Shown here: positions 16,183 to 25,101 of the stretch, one piece after another
Numbering within the stretch: position 1 is the first letter of the stretch
Layout: each line of letters starts with the position of its first letter
DNA from: Flintibacter sp. KGMB00164
Lineage (GTDB): Bacteria > Bacillota > Clostridia > Oscillospirales > Oscillospiraceae
Length of the DNA stretch: 64,000 nucleotides
Direction: 5' to 3'
Assembly (NCBI RefSeq): GCF_008727735.1
Contig: NZ_CP044227.1
Span: forward strand, 1,488,001 to 1,552,000
Translations under genes and position numbers: made by a program
Notes under the pieces: generated by a model
What the model was told of the DNA's origin: nothing
The model's input: the letters and a program-made list of their open reading frames with translations, nothing else
Databases searched by the model: none

Positions 16183-17589
16183 TTACACTAATTTGATGAT
16201 CTCACCGATGGTGAGGTCGGGATTCTCAACGCCCTTGAACATGATCTTGCACAGATAGTAATAGAAGTACTCCAGCTCCTCCCGGGAGAAGGCCTTTACC
16301 TGGTGCTCGAAGTTGAAGTCCAGGCCGTTGTCCTCGGGGCGGTGCATGACGGTCAGGTACACGGCCTGGGGGGTCATGCCGTTGGGATACCACTTGGTGG
16401 TGTAGCGGATATCGCCCAGCTGATCCAGTCCCTTCTCCTTCAGGGTGAGGGGCTGGTAGGTCAGGGAGATGGGCTCATAGGTCAGACCGGCGTGGGGCTG
16501 GGGATAGGTCTTGGCACGGTAGGCAAAGTAGGCGGTGGGATCGTAGTTGGCGTGGCGGAAGTACTCGTTCTGCTTGTCCCGGATGGCGTAGATGGCATCA
16601 ATGAACTTCATGTCCTGGCTAAAGCAGGTGCGGAAGGGGAAGGAGTGGATGCGGGTGCCGCCTGACTTCTTCTCCTTCAGGGTGGCGCGGCGGGCGATGG
16701 CGTTGTTGATGGACACATCGTCGTGGCCGTTCACCTTCTGGAAGTAGGTGCGCATGCCCATGAGCAGCAGGCACACCAGGGAGACATGGTACTCCTCGCA
16801 GAAGTTCATCAGCCGCTGGGTGGGCTCACCCTCCAGGTGGAAGATATCCAGGGCAGAGGTGGTGTCGCCGGAGGCGTTGAAGGCGGTGCGAAGGTTGGGG
16901 TTCTGGAACATCTGACGGGCGGCCTCCAGCTTGTCGGTGCCCTTCATGCCGTTGTAGATGGGCTCGGAGGACTCGATCTCCTTCTGGAAGAACTCCATGT
17001 CCCGCAGCTGGGCCTTGCTGCCCGCCTCGTAAGCCAGATCCTTCTGGATCTGCTCGATGTAGGAGGCCATCTCCTTGGGAGCAGGGACACCCTCATACTT
17101 CTGGCTGCAGTAGAGCTCAATGATGTCCTTGAGGAAGCCGATGAGGGACTGGGCGTCCACGATCATGTGGTGGCCCAGGAAGTACACGCCGTTAAAGCCG
17201 TCGGGCAGGCTGATCATCACAATCCGGGTGAGGGGGGAGTCTTCCATCTTAAAGGGGACGGTGGTCCACTGCTGCATCACCTTGTCGGCCTCTTCCAGGG
17301 TGCCCTGGGAGAAGTCCACAAACTCGATGTCCCGCTCTTCCTTGTCCACCACGTACTGGTAGTAGGTGCCGTCCTTGTCCTTGGCAAAGCGGACCCGCAT
17401 GCCCTCGCAGCGGTCGTAGGCCTGATAGATGGACTGCTTGAGCAGGTCCCAGTCGATCTCGGACTGGATGGTCAGACGGGTGCCGATGTTCATGACCGCC
17501 GCGCTGGGGCAGTAGGGGAGATAAAACAGGTGAAATTTCTGCGCTACGGTCAAGGGATAAACCGGATAACCTTTATGTTTGCGCATCAT
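16183..17589 (-). CDS. Stand-alone condensation-domain protein
   Basis: A 468-residue protein of the NRPS condensation / acyltransferase superfamily. The active-site HHxxxD motif is present as H140-H141-MIV-D145, with Ala in place of the usual Gly after the Asp. The second half (about 230-468) gives the other chloramphenicol-acetyltransferase-like lobe. Stand-alone C domains condense a carrier-bound acyl group with a free or carrier-bound amine or alcohol. The ATG overlaps the stop of the hydrolase gene (ATGA), and the carrier-protein gene follows by 15 bases, so these three proteins are very probably partners. Substrate unknown. Confidence 0.82.
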   Translation of the reverse strand: MMRKHKGYPVYPLTVAQKFHLFYLPYCPSAAVMNIGTRLTIQSEIDWDLLKQSIYQAYDRCEGMRVRFAKDKDGTYYQYVVDKEERDIEFVDFSQGTLEEADKVMQQWTTVPFKMEDSPLTRIVMISLPDGFNGVYFLGHHMIVDAQSLIGFLKDIIELYCSQKYEGVPAPKEMASYIEQIQKDLAYEAGSKAQLRDMEFFQKEIESSEPIYNGMKGTDKLEAARQMFQNPNLRTAFNASGDTTSALDIFHLEGEPTQRLMNFCEEYHVSLVCLLLMGMRTYFQKVNGHDDVSINNAIARRATLKEKKSGGTRIHSFPFRTCFSQDMKFIDAIYAIRDKQNEYFRHANYDPTAYFAYRAKTYPQPHAGLTYEPISLTYQPLTLKEKGLDQLGDIRYTTKWYPNGMTPQAVYLTVMHRPEDNGLDFNFEHQVKAFSREELEYFYYYLCKIMFKGVENPDLTIGEIIKLV

Positions 17590-18524
17590 TTGATAATTCC
17601 TCCAATAAATTTGTCCAGGGCCTCTTCGTACTCCTGGGTATTCTTATAGTAGCTCTCCACATGGCCTGCGCCCTCCACAATAAGCTTGGTCTTGGGCGCG
17701 GCGCAGTTTTCATACAGCTCGTCGCACATATAGGGGGGAACAAAGGTGTCCTTGCTGCCGTGGATGAACAGCATGGGGACCCTGGCCTTTCGTACCTCCC
17801 GGGCGGCGTTGCAGTCGTCCAGACCGTAGCCTGCCAGGCGCTTGTTGACCTTGTCGGCCAGGGGGATCATGGGGGTGGCAGGCAGGTGGTACATGCTGTG
17901 CAGCACGTGGGTGAAGACATACTTGGGGGAGGTGAAGGCGGAGTCGGAGATAATGCCCTTCACCTGGGGAGGCAGGTCCAGGCCGCTGACCATGCACACA
18001 GTGGCGCCGCCCATGGAGCCGCCGTGAAGGATGATCTGGGCATCCTGACCAACCTTGTCCACCGTCCAGCGGATCCACTCCAGGGCGTCCAGCCGGTCCA
18101 TGCAGCCAAAGCCGATGTACTTGCCCTCGCTCTCTCCGTGGGAGCGCTGGTCGATGATCAAAGCGCCAAAGCCCCGACTCATAAAGCACCGGGCCAGGCT
18201 GGGGTACTCACCCATACCGTAGCTGGTGTAGCCGTGGAAACAGATGACCACTTTGTTGCTTGGACCGGGGAAATAGGTGCCGTGGAGCTTCAGGCCGTCA
18301 TGAGAGAGGATACCAACCTCCTCATGGGGCTGCTGGAGCAGCCAGTCCCGGTTCTCGTGCATCCGGGGATAGTACTGGCTCCAGTCGATGCCCGACATCT
18401 TGGCGCTGCGCTCGGGCTTGGCGTTGGTGCGGATCATGGTGCGGCGGTAGAAGTAGGCGGTGCCCAGACCCTCTGCCGCAGCCGCCAGACCTGCCAGAAC
18501 GGCGGCTTTTTTCAGCAATCCCAT
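17586..18524 (-). CDS. Membrane-anchored alpha/beta hydrolase
   Basis: A 312-residue alpha/beta hydrolase. The first 25 residues are a hydrophobic N-terminal anchor. The oxyanion segment CFHGYTSYG (about 100) is followed by the nucleophile in HGGSMGGA (about 175-182), the acid in HGSKD (about 260) and the histidine in GAGHVESY (about 290). The family includes thioesterases and lipases (BAAT-like and YqkD-like proteins). In this operon it could release product from the carrier protein or hydrolyse a lipid precursor. Its stop overlaps the condensation gene start, giving translational coupling. Confidence 0.82.
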   Translation of the reverse strand: MGLLKKAAVLAGLAAAAEGLGTAYFYRRTMIRTNAKPERSAKMSGIDWSQYYPRMHENRDWLLQQPHEEVGILSHDGLKLHGTYFPGPSNKVVICFHGYTSYGMGEYPSLARCFMSRGFGALIIDQRSHGESEGKYIGFGCMDRLDALEWIRWTVDKVGQDAQIILHGGSMGGATVCMVSGLDLPPQVKGIISDSAFTSPKYVFTHVLHSMYHLPATPMIPLADKVNKRLAGYGLDDCNAAREVRKARVPMLFIHGSKDTFVPPYMCDELYENCAAPKTKLIVEGAGHVESYYKNTQEYEEALDKFIGGIIK

Positions 18525-18528
18525 AACA

Positions 18529-18864
18529 TCAGCCCTTTCTCTTCCGGGCCAGCAGGTCGCCCAGCTTCAGGGCCTTGTCGATGTTGCCCTCCACCTTCAG
18601 CTTGCCGGTGGTAAAGGCCAGCACAGGGTCGGTCTTGCCCTTGGCCAGCTTAAACAGGGTGTCCGCGGTGCAGATGAACATCACGTCCCGGTCAAAGTAC
18701 TCGTAGGGCTCGATGTACAGCTTGCCCTCCTTGACCTCGGCGTAGAAGATGCCCTCGGCCTCCCCGATGATGTTGAATTGGTAGGCCAGATGCTCCTGGA
18801 TATCACTGACATCTGCTCCCGCCAGCATACCTTTTACTTCGGAAAACATGTCTGCGTATGTCAT
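18529..18864 (-). CDS. SCP2-like sterol/lipid-binding protein
   Basis: A 111-residue SCP-2 fold protein (about 20-110; the LAFTTGKLKVEGNIDKALKL stretch is typical). SCP2 domains bind fatty acyl chains, acyl-CoA or sterol-like molecules in a hydrophobic tunnel. The ATG at 18864 follows GGAGGATCCC; a longer in-frame reading would run through the promoter and operator. It is the first gene of the operon, 4 bases before the hydrolase gene. A small lipid carrier next to an acyl ligase, a carrier protein and a condensation enzyme suggests a lipid-handling product. Confidence 0.85.
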   Translation of the reverse strand: MTYADMFSEVKGMLAGADVSDIQEHLAYQFNIIGEAEGIFYAEVKEGKLYIEPYEYFDRDVMFICTADTLFKLAKGKTDPVLAFTTGKLKVEGNIDKALKLGDLLARKRKG

Positions 18865-18879
18865 TGGGATCCTCCTTTT

Positions 18880-18941
18880 TTCGACCGACGGTCGAAACAA
18901 TTCTAAGGGTAGCCTAGCACGTTTTCGACCGCCGGTCAATA
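18880..18941 (-). promoter_or_regulatory. Promoter and two TetR operators of the SCP2-condensation operon
   Basis: Operator 1 is a perfect palindrome, TTCGACCG-A-CGGTCGAA (18880-18896). Operator 2 (18923-18941) is the near-palindrome TTTCGACCG-C-CGGTCAATA. On the minus strand operator 2 contains a -35 hexamer TTGACC (18939-18934), and 17 bases on is TAGGCT as -10. Thus one operator covers -35 and the other lies just after the start of transcription, the standard arrangement for repression by the divergent TetR protein. Confidence 0.8.
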
Positions 18942-19069
18942 CATTTTCCTTCCAATTAACAAGCAAAATGAAAGATTTGGTAATTATTTCATTTGTGCTG
19001 GGAAAAAACTGTGCTATACTGTAAAAAATGAAGGTGCTGGTAAAATTTAAGCGAGAAGGATGGAACACC

Positions 19070-19687
19070 ATGGCCAAGGACCAGAAAAAATATGATTTGA
19101 TTTTAGACGCGCTCCAGCAGCTGCTGCGGGAGCGCAGCGTACAGACCATCTCCGTCAGCGACATTGCCCAGGCTGCGGGGATCGGGAAGGGGAGCATCTA
19201 TTATTATTTCCCCTCTAAGGACGCCATTGTGGAGGCTCTGGTCCAGCGCAATTACGAAGCGCCCCTGAAAACGGCCCAGAGCCTGTCCGCCCGGCAGGAC
19301 ATTCCGCCCTTTACCCGCATGGCTATGATTTTCCAGGCCTGCCGCTCCTCGTCCACGGAGTACTCCAAGTCGGAGGCCAGTACCGGGGATGGGGCCGGTG
19401 CCCAGGAGAAGGCCTTTCTCCATCAGACCTACATGAACCACCTGATCACCGAGCTCAAGCCGGTGCTGGCCGAGATCATCCGTCAGGGAATCCAGGCCGG
19501 AGAGATCCACTTTGACCACCCCGACGAGCTGGCCGAGATGGTGCTCATCATTCTCACAGTAAAGATGGACAACACCATCGTTCCCTCTACGAAAGAGGAG
19601 ATCGAGGGGACCATTACCGCCCTGGTGTCCCTGCTGGAGAAGGGGACAGAGAATCCGCCGGGGTCGCTGGACTTCCTTATTAAATAA
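19070..19687 (+). CDS. TetR/AcrR-family repressor, divergent from the condensation operon
   Basis: A 205-residue TetR protein. The N-terminal helix-turn-helix (about 10-56) has the usual SVSDIAQAAGIGKGSIYYYF form; the C-terminal ligand domain is not assignable. The ATG at 19070 has AGAAGGA at 10 bases upstream. It is transcribed away from the SCP2 gene, and the 205-base intergenic region holds two operator-like palindromes, so I infer control of the neighbouring operon and perhaps itself. In similar gene pairs the effector is often an acyl-CoA or a fatty acid, which would fit, but this is not shown here. A possible promoter is TTTGTG (18992-18997) with TATACT (19015-19020). Confidence 0.88.
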   Translation: MAKDQKKYDLILDALQQLLRERSVQTISVSDIAQAAGIGKGSIYYYFPSKDAIVEALVQRNYEAPLKTAQSLSARQDIPPFTRMAMIFQACRSSSTEYSKSEASTGDGAGAQEKAFLHQTYMNHLITELKPVLAEIIRQGIQAGEIHFDHPDELAEMVLIILTVKMDNTIVPSTKEEIEGTITALVSLLEKGTENPPGSLDFLIK

Positions 19688-19691
19688 TGAA

Positions 19692-19740
19692 AGAGAAACG
19701 AGGAGCTTGAGCGCACTGCTCAGGCTCCTCGTTTCTATTT
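19692..19740. terminator. Bidirectional terminator after tetR
   Basis: An 18-base stem, GAAACGAGGAGC... with one G-U pair, around GCAC, flanked by A-rich and T-rich sides; it serves the convergent TetR and DUF3169 genes. Confidence 0.85.
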
Positions 19741-19743
19741 CTT

Positions 19744-20544
19744 TCAGGCCTTACGTTTCTTTTTTCCATGGTCCAGGATGTATGCCATGCACTGATAGCT
19801 CATCAGCTGCACCATCCACAGCCCGCCCACCAGCAAAATCCAGCCCGACGGGGCCAGGCCGTTGTCGGCCAAGATAAACAACACCAGCATCACGATGGGG
19901 AAGAGGGTGCTCATCACCCGGAAGGAGAAATAGCTGCACTGGCCGATCTGCTGCTGCTCGGCCTCGTCGCAGCTGCGGAACCAGTCCTTCTGGAACTTGC
20001 TGTCAAATACGTTGCCCTTCTTCTCCGGGTGGATGACCTTGGTGGCCTTCACCGTCAGGGCCTGGAGGGCCACCACCCAGACCAGCTGAACGACCAGATT
20101 GACAATGAACAGCACGCCTTCCATCAGGCCGCCGATACGCAGAATATGATCTCCCAGCCACATGGCCTGGTTGTTGGCCCAATCAGTCTGTCCATTGATG
20201 CCCAGGGCGATAAACAGCCACACTACGGCCGCTCCGGAGAGGATCAGGGACAGGCACAGCCGACGGTCAGACTCCTGAAAGGCGTCGTCATCTGCCTCTG
20301 CCTGGGGCAGCAGGGCCTTGCCCCGGAGATAATAGATGGTGCTCACCACCAGCAGCACATACCCGGGGATAAACCACAGCTGGCCCAGAGACGCCAGTGC
20401 CATGTTCAGACTGTCTGCGGAATCAAGTAAATTTTTTCCTGCCATGGCGGCACAGAAGCCCGCCACGCCGCCCAAAGCGGCACACACCAGAATCGTAATT
20501 GCAAACCGGGCATAGATTGCTTTATTGCTACGTTCCTTTTTCAT
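19744..20544 (-). CDS. DUF3169-like integral membrane protein
   Basis: A 266-residue membrane protein with about six hydrophobic segments (about 13-35, 48-68, 95-118, 138-165, 210-232, 236-258). The arrangement with a small XRE regulator overlapping its start by 4 bases is characteristic of DUF3169 proteins in clostridia and bacilli. No enzymatic motif is visible and the function is unknown. It may be a membrane target of the stress response controlled by its partner regulator. Confidence 0.65.
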   Translation of the reverse strand: MKKERSNKAIYARFAITILVCAALGGVAGFCAAMAGKNLLDSADSLNMALASLGQLWFIPGYVLLVVSTIYYLRGKALLPQAEADDDAFQESDRRLCLSLILSGAAVVWLFIALGINGQTDWANNQAMWLGDHILRIGGLMEGVLFIVNLVVQLVWVVALQALTVKATKVIHPEKKGNVFDSKFQKDWFRSCDEAEQQQIGQCSYFSFRVMSTLFPIVMLVLFILADNGLAPSGWILLVGGLWMVQLMSYQCMAYILDHGKKKRKA

Positions 20545-20756
20545 TGTTCCTCATCCTCCTCGGTGAGATAAAATACCTCGTCTACTGTCGTTCCAAATAC
20601 CTTTGCGATGCGCAGGGCCAAAGTGATAGAGGGGTTGTAGTCCCCCCGCTCAATGAGGCTGATGGTCTGGCGGGACGCTCCCACCAGCGATCCCAGCCCC
20701 TGCTGGTTAAGCCCCTTCGCCGCCCGCAGCTCTTTCAGTCGGTTCCCAAGCGGCAT
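20541..20756 (-). CDS. Small XRE/Cro-type regulator (DUF3169 partner)
   Basis: A 71-residue helix-turn-helix protein (KLRAAKGLNQQGLGSLVGAS, then RQTISLIERGDYNPSI), close to the YvaO/YozG single-domain class. It overlaps the DUF3169 gene (ATGA). Its promoter on the minus strand reads TTGACA (20846-20841), 17 bases, TATCCT (20823-20818), and a 12-base inverted repeat with arms 20794-20805 and 20835-20846 brackets the promoter, so autoregulation is likely. Confidence 0.85.
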   Translation of the reverse strand: MPLGNRLKELRAAKGLNQQGLGSLVGASRQTISLIERGDYNPSITLALRIAKVFGTTVDEVFYLTEEDEEQ

Positions 20757-20793
20757 ATTGCAGTCTCCTTTCGTGACAAGAATCTATGTCGTT

Positions 20794-20846
20794 TTGACAA
20801 CTATCTTTGTCATCAATAGGATAGCATTGACAAGGATAGTTGTCAA
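20794..20846 (-). promoter_or_regulatory. Promoter and inverted-repeat operator of the XRE/DUF3169 pair
   Basis: Perfect 12-base arms TTGACAACTATC (20794-20805) and GATAGTTGTCAA (20835-20846) separated by 29 bases. The distal arm contains the -35 hexamer of the minus-strand promoter, so a looped or doubly bound regulator would block RNA polymerase. Confidence 0.7.
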
Positions 20847-20869
20847 TAGGAGGAGGGAAACTTTTCTCT

Positions 20870-20911
20870 AAAATAAAAAAGCCCGCACCTCCCACAAGGG
20901 GAGATACGGGC
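20870..20911 (-). terminator. Terminator of the Crp/Fnr gene
   Basis: On the minus strand GCCCGTATCTCCCC / GGGAGGTGCGGGC arms around TTGT, then TTTTTTATTTT. Confidence 0.85.
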
Positions 20912-20929
20912 AAAAGGGCAGGGGAGAGG

Positions 20930-21568
20930 TCACTCACACAGTGCCTCCAGACCGGGACGGTCCAGGATGAGCACCGAGCGGTAGCTCAGGGAGATGAGCC
21001 CCTCCCGGGCAAGTTGATTGAGGATGCGGCTGACGGTCACCCGGCTCACCGAGATGGTGGCGGCGATCTCCTCCTGGGGGCAGGATACCCGGCCGTTTCC
21101 GTCGGCGTTGACGGTGAGAAACCGGGCCACCCGCCACCGGGCGGGCCGGAAGGCCATCTGGTCCACTTGGTCGGAGAGGAGCCGCACGGTGCGGGCCAGA
21201 TACTTCATCATGGCCAGAGCCAGCTCCGGATGGGCGGCAAACTCCCGGCTCAACAGCTCCCGGTCGATGGGCACCAGCTCGCAGGGGGTCATGGCCACGG
21301 CGGAGGACACCCGGGGCAGCTCGTCAAAGAAGGAGGCCTCCCCGAACAGGCTACCCTCCTGGTACAGGTTCAGCACCCGCTCGCCCCCGTCAGGGGACTG
21401 GATGAAGCTTTTCACCTGGCCGGATTTTAAGTAGTAGAAGCAGGTGGCCGCCGTGTTCTGTAAATAAATGAGGTAGCCCGCCGGGCACCGGATGGCCCAC
21501 CGCTGCTGGGCAAAGGGCCGCCAGATGTCCGGCGGCAGGTTCAATTCCATGTGGTGGAGCTGGTCCAT
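20930..21568 (-). CDS. Crp/Fnr-family regulator divergent from leuCDB
   Basis: A 212-residue protein with a cyclic-nucleotide-binding-type beta-roll (about 20-130; GERVLNLYQEGSLFGEASFFDELPRVSSA) and a C-terminal winged helix (about 150-212; EEIAATISVSRVTVSRILNQL). No Fnr iron-sulfur cysteines are arranged N-terminally, so the effector is unknown. The ATG at 21568 has GGAGG at the right spacing. A TGTAA-N6-TTACA palindrome lies between its own -35 and -10 and at -41.5 of the leuC promoter, so I infer self-repression and activation of leuCDB. This is unusual, since clostridial leu genes are often governed by T-boxes or CodY. Confidence 0.85.
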   Translation of the reverse strand: MDQLHHMELNLPPDIWRPFAQQRWAIRCPAGYLIYLQNTAATCFYYLKSGQVKSFIQSPDGGERVLNLYQEGSLFGEASFFDELPRVSSAVAMTPCELVPIDRELLSREFAAHPELALAMMKYLARTVRLLSDQVDQMAFRPARWRVARFLTVNADGNGRVSCPQEEIAATISVSRVTVSRILNQLAREGLISLSYRSVLILDRPGLEALCE

Positions 21569-21597
21569 CGGGGAGATCCCTCCAAAACATTTTTTAA

Positions 21598-21642
21598 ATT
21601 GTAACATGGTTTACATTCTTTTGGCAAGGGGTCTGCTAGGAT
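21598..21642. promoter_or_regulatory. Divergent crp/leuC promoters sharing one Crp/Fnr-type site
   Basis: The palindrome TGTAA-CATGGT-TTACA spans 21600-21615. Minus-strand promoter: TTGCCA (21627-21622), 18 bases, TACAAT (21603-21598); the palindrome sits between these hexamers. Plus-strand: TAGGAT (21637-21642) with no good -35; the palindrome centre is 29.5 bases upstream of it, the class II activator position. Confidence 0.7.
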
Positions 21643-21679
21643 AACAGGGAAAGAACATTCCTGAAGGAGGAAGTTACAT

Positions 21680-22942
21680 ATGGGTATGACAATGACACAG
21701 AAAATCCTGGCCAAGCATGCCGGGCTGGACCACGTGGAGGTTGGCCAGCTCATTGAGGCCAAGGTGGACATGGTCCTGGGCAACGACATCACCACCCCCG
21801 TGGCCATCACCGAGTTTGAGAAGGCCGGCTTCAGCCAGGTCTTTGATAAGGACAAGATCTCCATCGTCCTGGACCACTACACCCCCTGCAAGGACATCAA
21901 GTCCGCCGAGCTGTGCCTGAAGGCCCGCAACTTTGCCCACAAGCACAGCATCACCAATTTCTTTGATGTAGGCCAGATGGGCGTGGAGCACGCCCTGCTC
22001 CCCGAAAAGGGCCTGTGCGCTCCCGGCGAGATCATCGTGGGCGCCGACTCCCACACCTGCACCTACGGCGCTCTGGGCGCCTTCTCCACCGGCATCGGAT
22101 CCACCGACATGGCCGCCGCCATGGCCACCGGCCTGCTGTGGTTCAAGGTGCCCGCCGCCATTAAGGTCACCTTGAAGGGCAAGCTCCAGCCCATGGTATC
22201 CGGCAAGGACGTGATTCTCCACCTGATCGGCGAGATCGGCGTGGACGGCGCCCTCTACCAGTCCCTGGAGTTTGCCGGGGAGGGCGTTTCCTCTCTCACC
22301 ATGGACGACCGCTTCACCATCTCCAACATGGCCATCGAGGCCGGCGGCAAGAACGGCATCTTCCCCGTGGACGAGAAGACCATGGAGTACATCAGCGGCC
22401 GGGTGAACCGTCCCTGCGAGGCCTTCGAGGCCGACGCCGACGCCGAGTATGTCCGCGAGGTGGTCATCGATCTGGACAAGCTGGAGCCTACCGTGGCTAT
22501 GCCTCACCTGCCTGAGAACACCAAGGTGGTTTCTGAGGTGGCTGGTCTGCCCATCAACCAGGTGGTTATCGGCTCCTGCACCAACGGCCGCATCAGCGAT
22601 CTGCGCGCCGCCGCTGCGGTGATGAAGGGCAAGAAGGTGGCCGACAACGTGCGCTGCATCGTGATCCCTGCCACCCAGGAGATCGTGCTCCAGGCCATGA
22701 AGGAGGGACTCATCGAGACCTTCATCGAGGCTGGCGCCGCTGTTTCCACCCCCACCTGCGGTCCCTGCCTGGGCGGACACATGGGCGTGATGGCCGAAGG
22801 GGAGCGCACCGTCTCCACCACCAACCGCAACTTCGTAGGCCGTATGGGTCATGTCACCAGTGAGGTCATTCTGGCCTCTCCCGCCGTGGCCGCCGCCTCC
22901 GCCATTGCCGGCTGTGTCGCCGACCCCCGCACGCTTTCTTGA
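21680..22942 (+). CDS. leuC: 3-isopropylmalate dehydratase, large subunit
   Basis: A 420-residue aconitase-family protein of the LeuC/HacA type, which isomerises 2- to 3-isopropylmalate in leucine synthesis. The 4Fe-4S ligand cysteines are visible in GSCTNGR (about 297) and [11 protein letters not shown] (about 356), and the active-site [12 protein letters not shown] segment lies near 117. The 420-residue length is that of the archaeal/clostridial type of LeuC, with a separate small subunit. GGAGGAAG precedes the ATG. The small-subunit gene follows after an unusual 312-base structured gap. Confidence 0.93.
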   Translation: MGMTMTQKILAKHAGLDHVEVGQLIEAKVDMVLGNDITTPVAITEFEKAGFSQVFDKDKISIVLDHYTPCKDIKSAELCLKARNFAHKHSITNFFDVGQMGVEHALLPEKGLCAPGEIIVGADSHTCTYGALGAFSTGIGSTDMAAAMATGLLWFKVPAAIKVTLKGKLQPMVSGKDVILHLIGEIGVDGALYQSLEFAGEGVSSLTMDDRFTISNMAIEAGGKNGIFPVDEKTMEYISGRVNRPCEAFEADADAEYVREVVIDLDKLEPTVAMPHLPENTKVVSEVAGLPINQVVIGSCTNGRISDLRAAAAVMKGKKVADNVRCIVIPATQEIVLQAMKEGLIETFIEAGAAVSTPTCGPCLGGHMGVMAEGERTVSTTNRNFVGRMGHVTSEVILASPAVAAASAIAGCVADPRTLS

Positions 22943-23254
22943 AAGCTGAGAAGTACAACCTATCGTTAGACCCTCCTACCATAGGATTCGGAGGGAAAGA
23001 TAATGTGAAAGAAAACCGTCAGGGTTGTCTTTCACGTGCAATAAACCCACTTTTTCAAACTTTAAAAGTTTGAAAAAGTGCTGCAGCTTGGCGAAAAGAA
23101 TTTTTCGCCAAGCTGGCAAAGAACTTTGTGCGAAACTTCGTTTCGCTTCTGGGGTTTTCGGAAGGAGAGAGGAGGACAGAGACGCCCTTCGTTTTTCGGT
23201 CCATATTCCCTCCCGGCCCCAAAATCTAGATTGATTAGAAAGGATTGAGACCTG
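22943..23254 (+). other. Structured gap between leuC and leuD with four hairpins
   Basis: No gene is visible. Four hairpins follow one another: 23005-23035, a perfect 16-base-arm repeat 23048-23080, a perfect 14-base-arm repeat 23084-23115 and a 7-base-arm hairpin 23130-23146. The last lies within a 27-base core (23118-23144) that recurs at 26330-26356. The insert breaks an otherwise tight leuCDB operon and may be a mobile or REP-like repeat, or an mRNA-processing site. Confidence 0.7.
23118..23144 (+). repeat. Dispersed repeat core, copy 1
   Basis: A 27-base core (AAAGAACTTTGT, two variable bases, GAAACTTCGTTTC) that matches 26330-26356 at 25 of 27 positions. It includes a GAAAC-TTC-GTTTC hairpin. 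Confidence 0.75.
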
Positions 23255-23736
23255 ATGAAGGTTTATAAATACGGCGCCAACGTGGATACCGACGTCATCA
23301 TCCCCGCCCGCCACTTGAACGATCCCTCTCCTGCCGCCTTGGCCTCCCACTGCATGGAGGACATCGACGCAGATTTCGCCTCCACCGTCCAGCCCGGCGA
23401 CATCATCGTGGCCGGTCCCAACTTTGGCTGCGGCTCCTCCCGTGAGCACGCACCTCTGGCCATCAAGTCCTGCGGCGTGAAGTGCGTCATCGCCCCCTCT
23501 TTTGCCCGCATCTTCTACCGCAACGCCATCAACATCGGCTTCCCCATCGTGGAGTGCGCCCAGGCTGCCGAGGAGATCCAGCCCGGCGACCAGGTGGATG
23601 TAGATTTTTCTACTGGTATCATCACCGACACTACCCAGGGTAAGACCTGGCAGGCTGCGCCCTTCCCCGAGTTCATCAAGGGCATCATTGAAAGCGGCGG
23701 CCTGCTCAACTCTCTGAAGGCCCGGGGGGTGGCGAA

Positions 23737-23740
<4 letters not shown>
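23255..23740 (+). CDS. leuD: 3-isopropylmalate dehydratase, small subunit
   Basis: A 161-residue small (swivel) subunit. [13 protein letters not shown] (residues 11-23) and the substrate-binding loop [11 protein letters not shown] (about 59-69) are typical of the LeuD/HacB type that pairs with the short LeuC. The stop overlaps the leuB ATG by 4 bases, so leuD and leuB are translated as a unit. Confidence 0.93.
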
Positions 23741-24813
<1,073 letters not shown>

Positions 24814-24828
24814 TATTGCCTTTATTTC

Positions 24829-24863
24829 AAGCGGGCTCCGGCTTTCACCGGAGCTCGCTTTTT
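24829..24863 (+). terminator. Terminator of the leuCDB operon
   Basis: AGCGGGCTCCGG and CACCGGAGCTCGCT arms with one mispair, then TTTTT. Confidence 0.85.
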
Positions 24864-24917
24864 GCATATTGTCCAAAGGAGAGATGCAAAACTTTTGAAA
24901 TTTTACGAGAATGGGCT

Positions 24918-24945
24918 TGCATTTTCGAAAGCAGAAGCATATAAT
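24918..24945 (+). promoter_or_regulatory. Promoter of the aminotransferase gene
   Basis: TTGCAT (24918-24923), 16 bases, TATAAT (24940-24945). It gives a leader of about 150 bases in which I see no recognisable riboswitch or terminator. Confidence 0.7.
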
Positions 24946-25101
24946 GTTTTCTGCTGTGACAAAGTAAAGAAGTGCAAGGTTTTAGAACAGCGCCCAAATA
25001 TTGCAAGCCTCTCCGTTTTGCAGTTTTCCATGCAGCGGAACAGGTAAATTGCATTATTATGAAGGAATCCTTGCAAATATAACGATACGGAGGCGTTTCC
25101 T

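Noticed and set aside
21598-21679. T-box leader for leuCDB
   Set aside because: No T-box sequence and too little space between promoter and gene.
24946-25101. Riboswitch in the aminotransferase leader
   Set aside because: The leader is long, but I can find no conserved aptamer core and no terminator before the gene.
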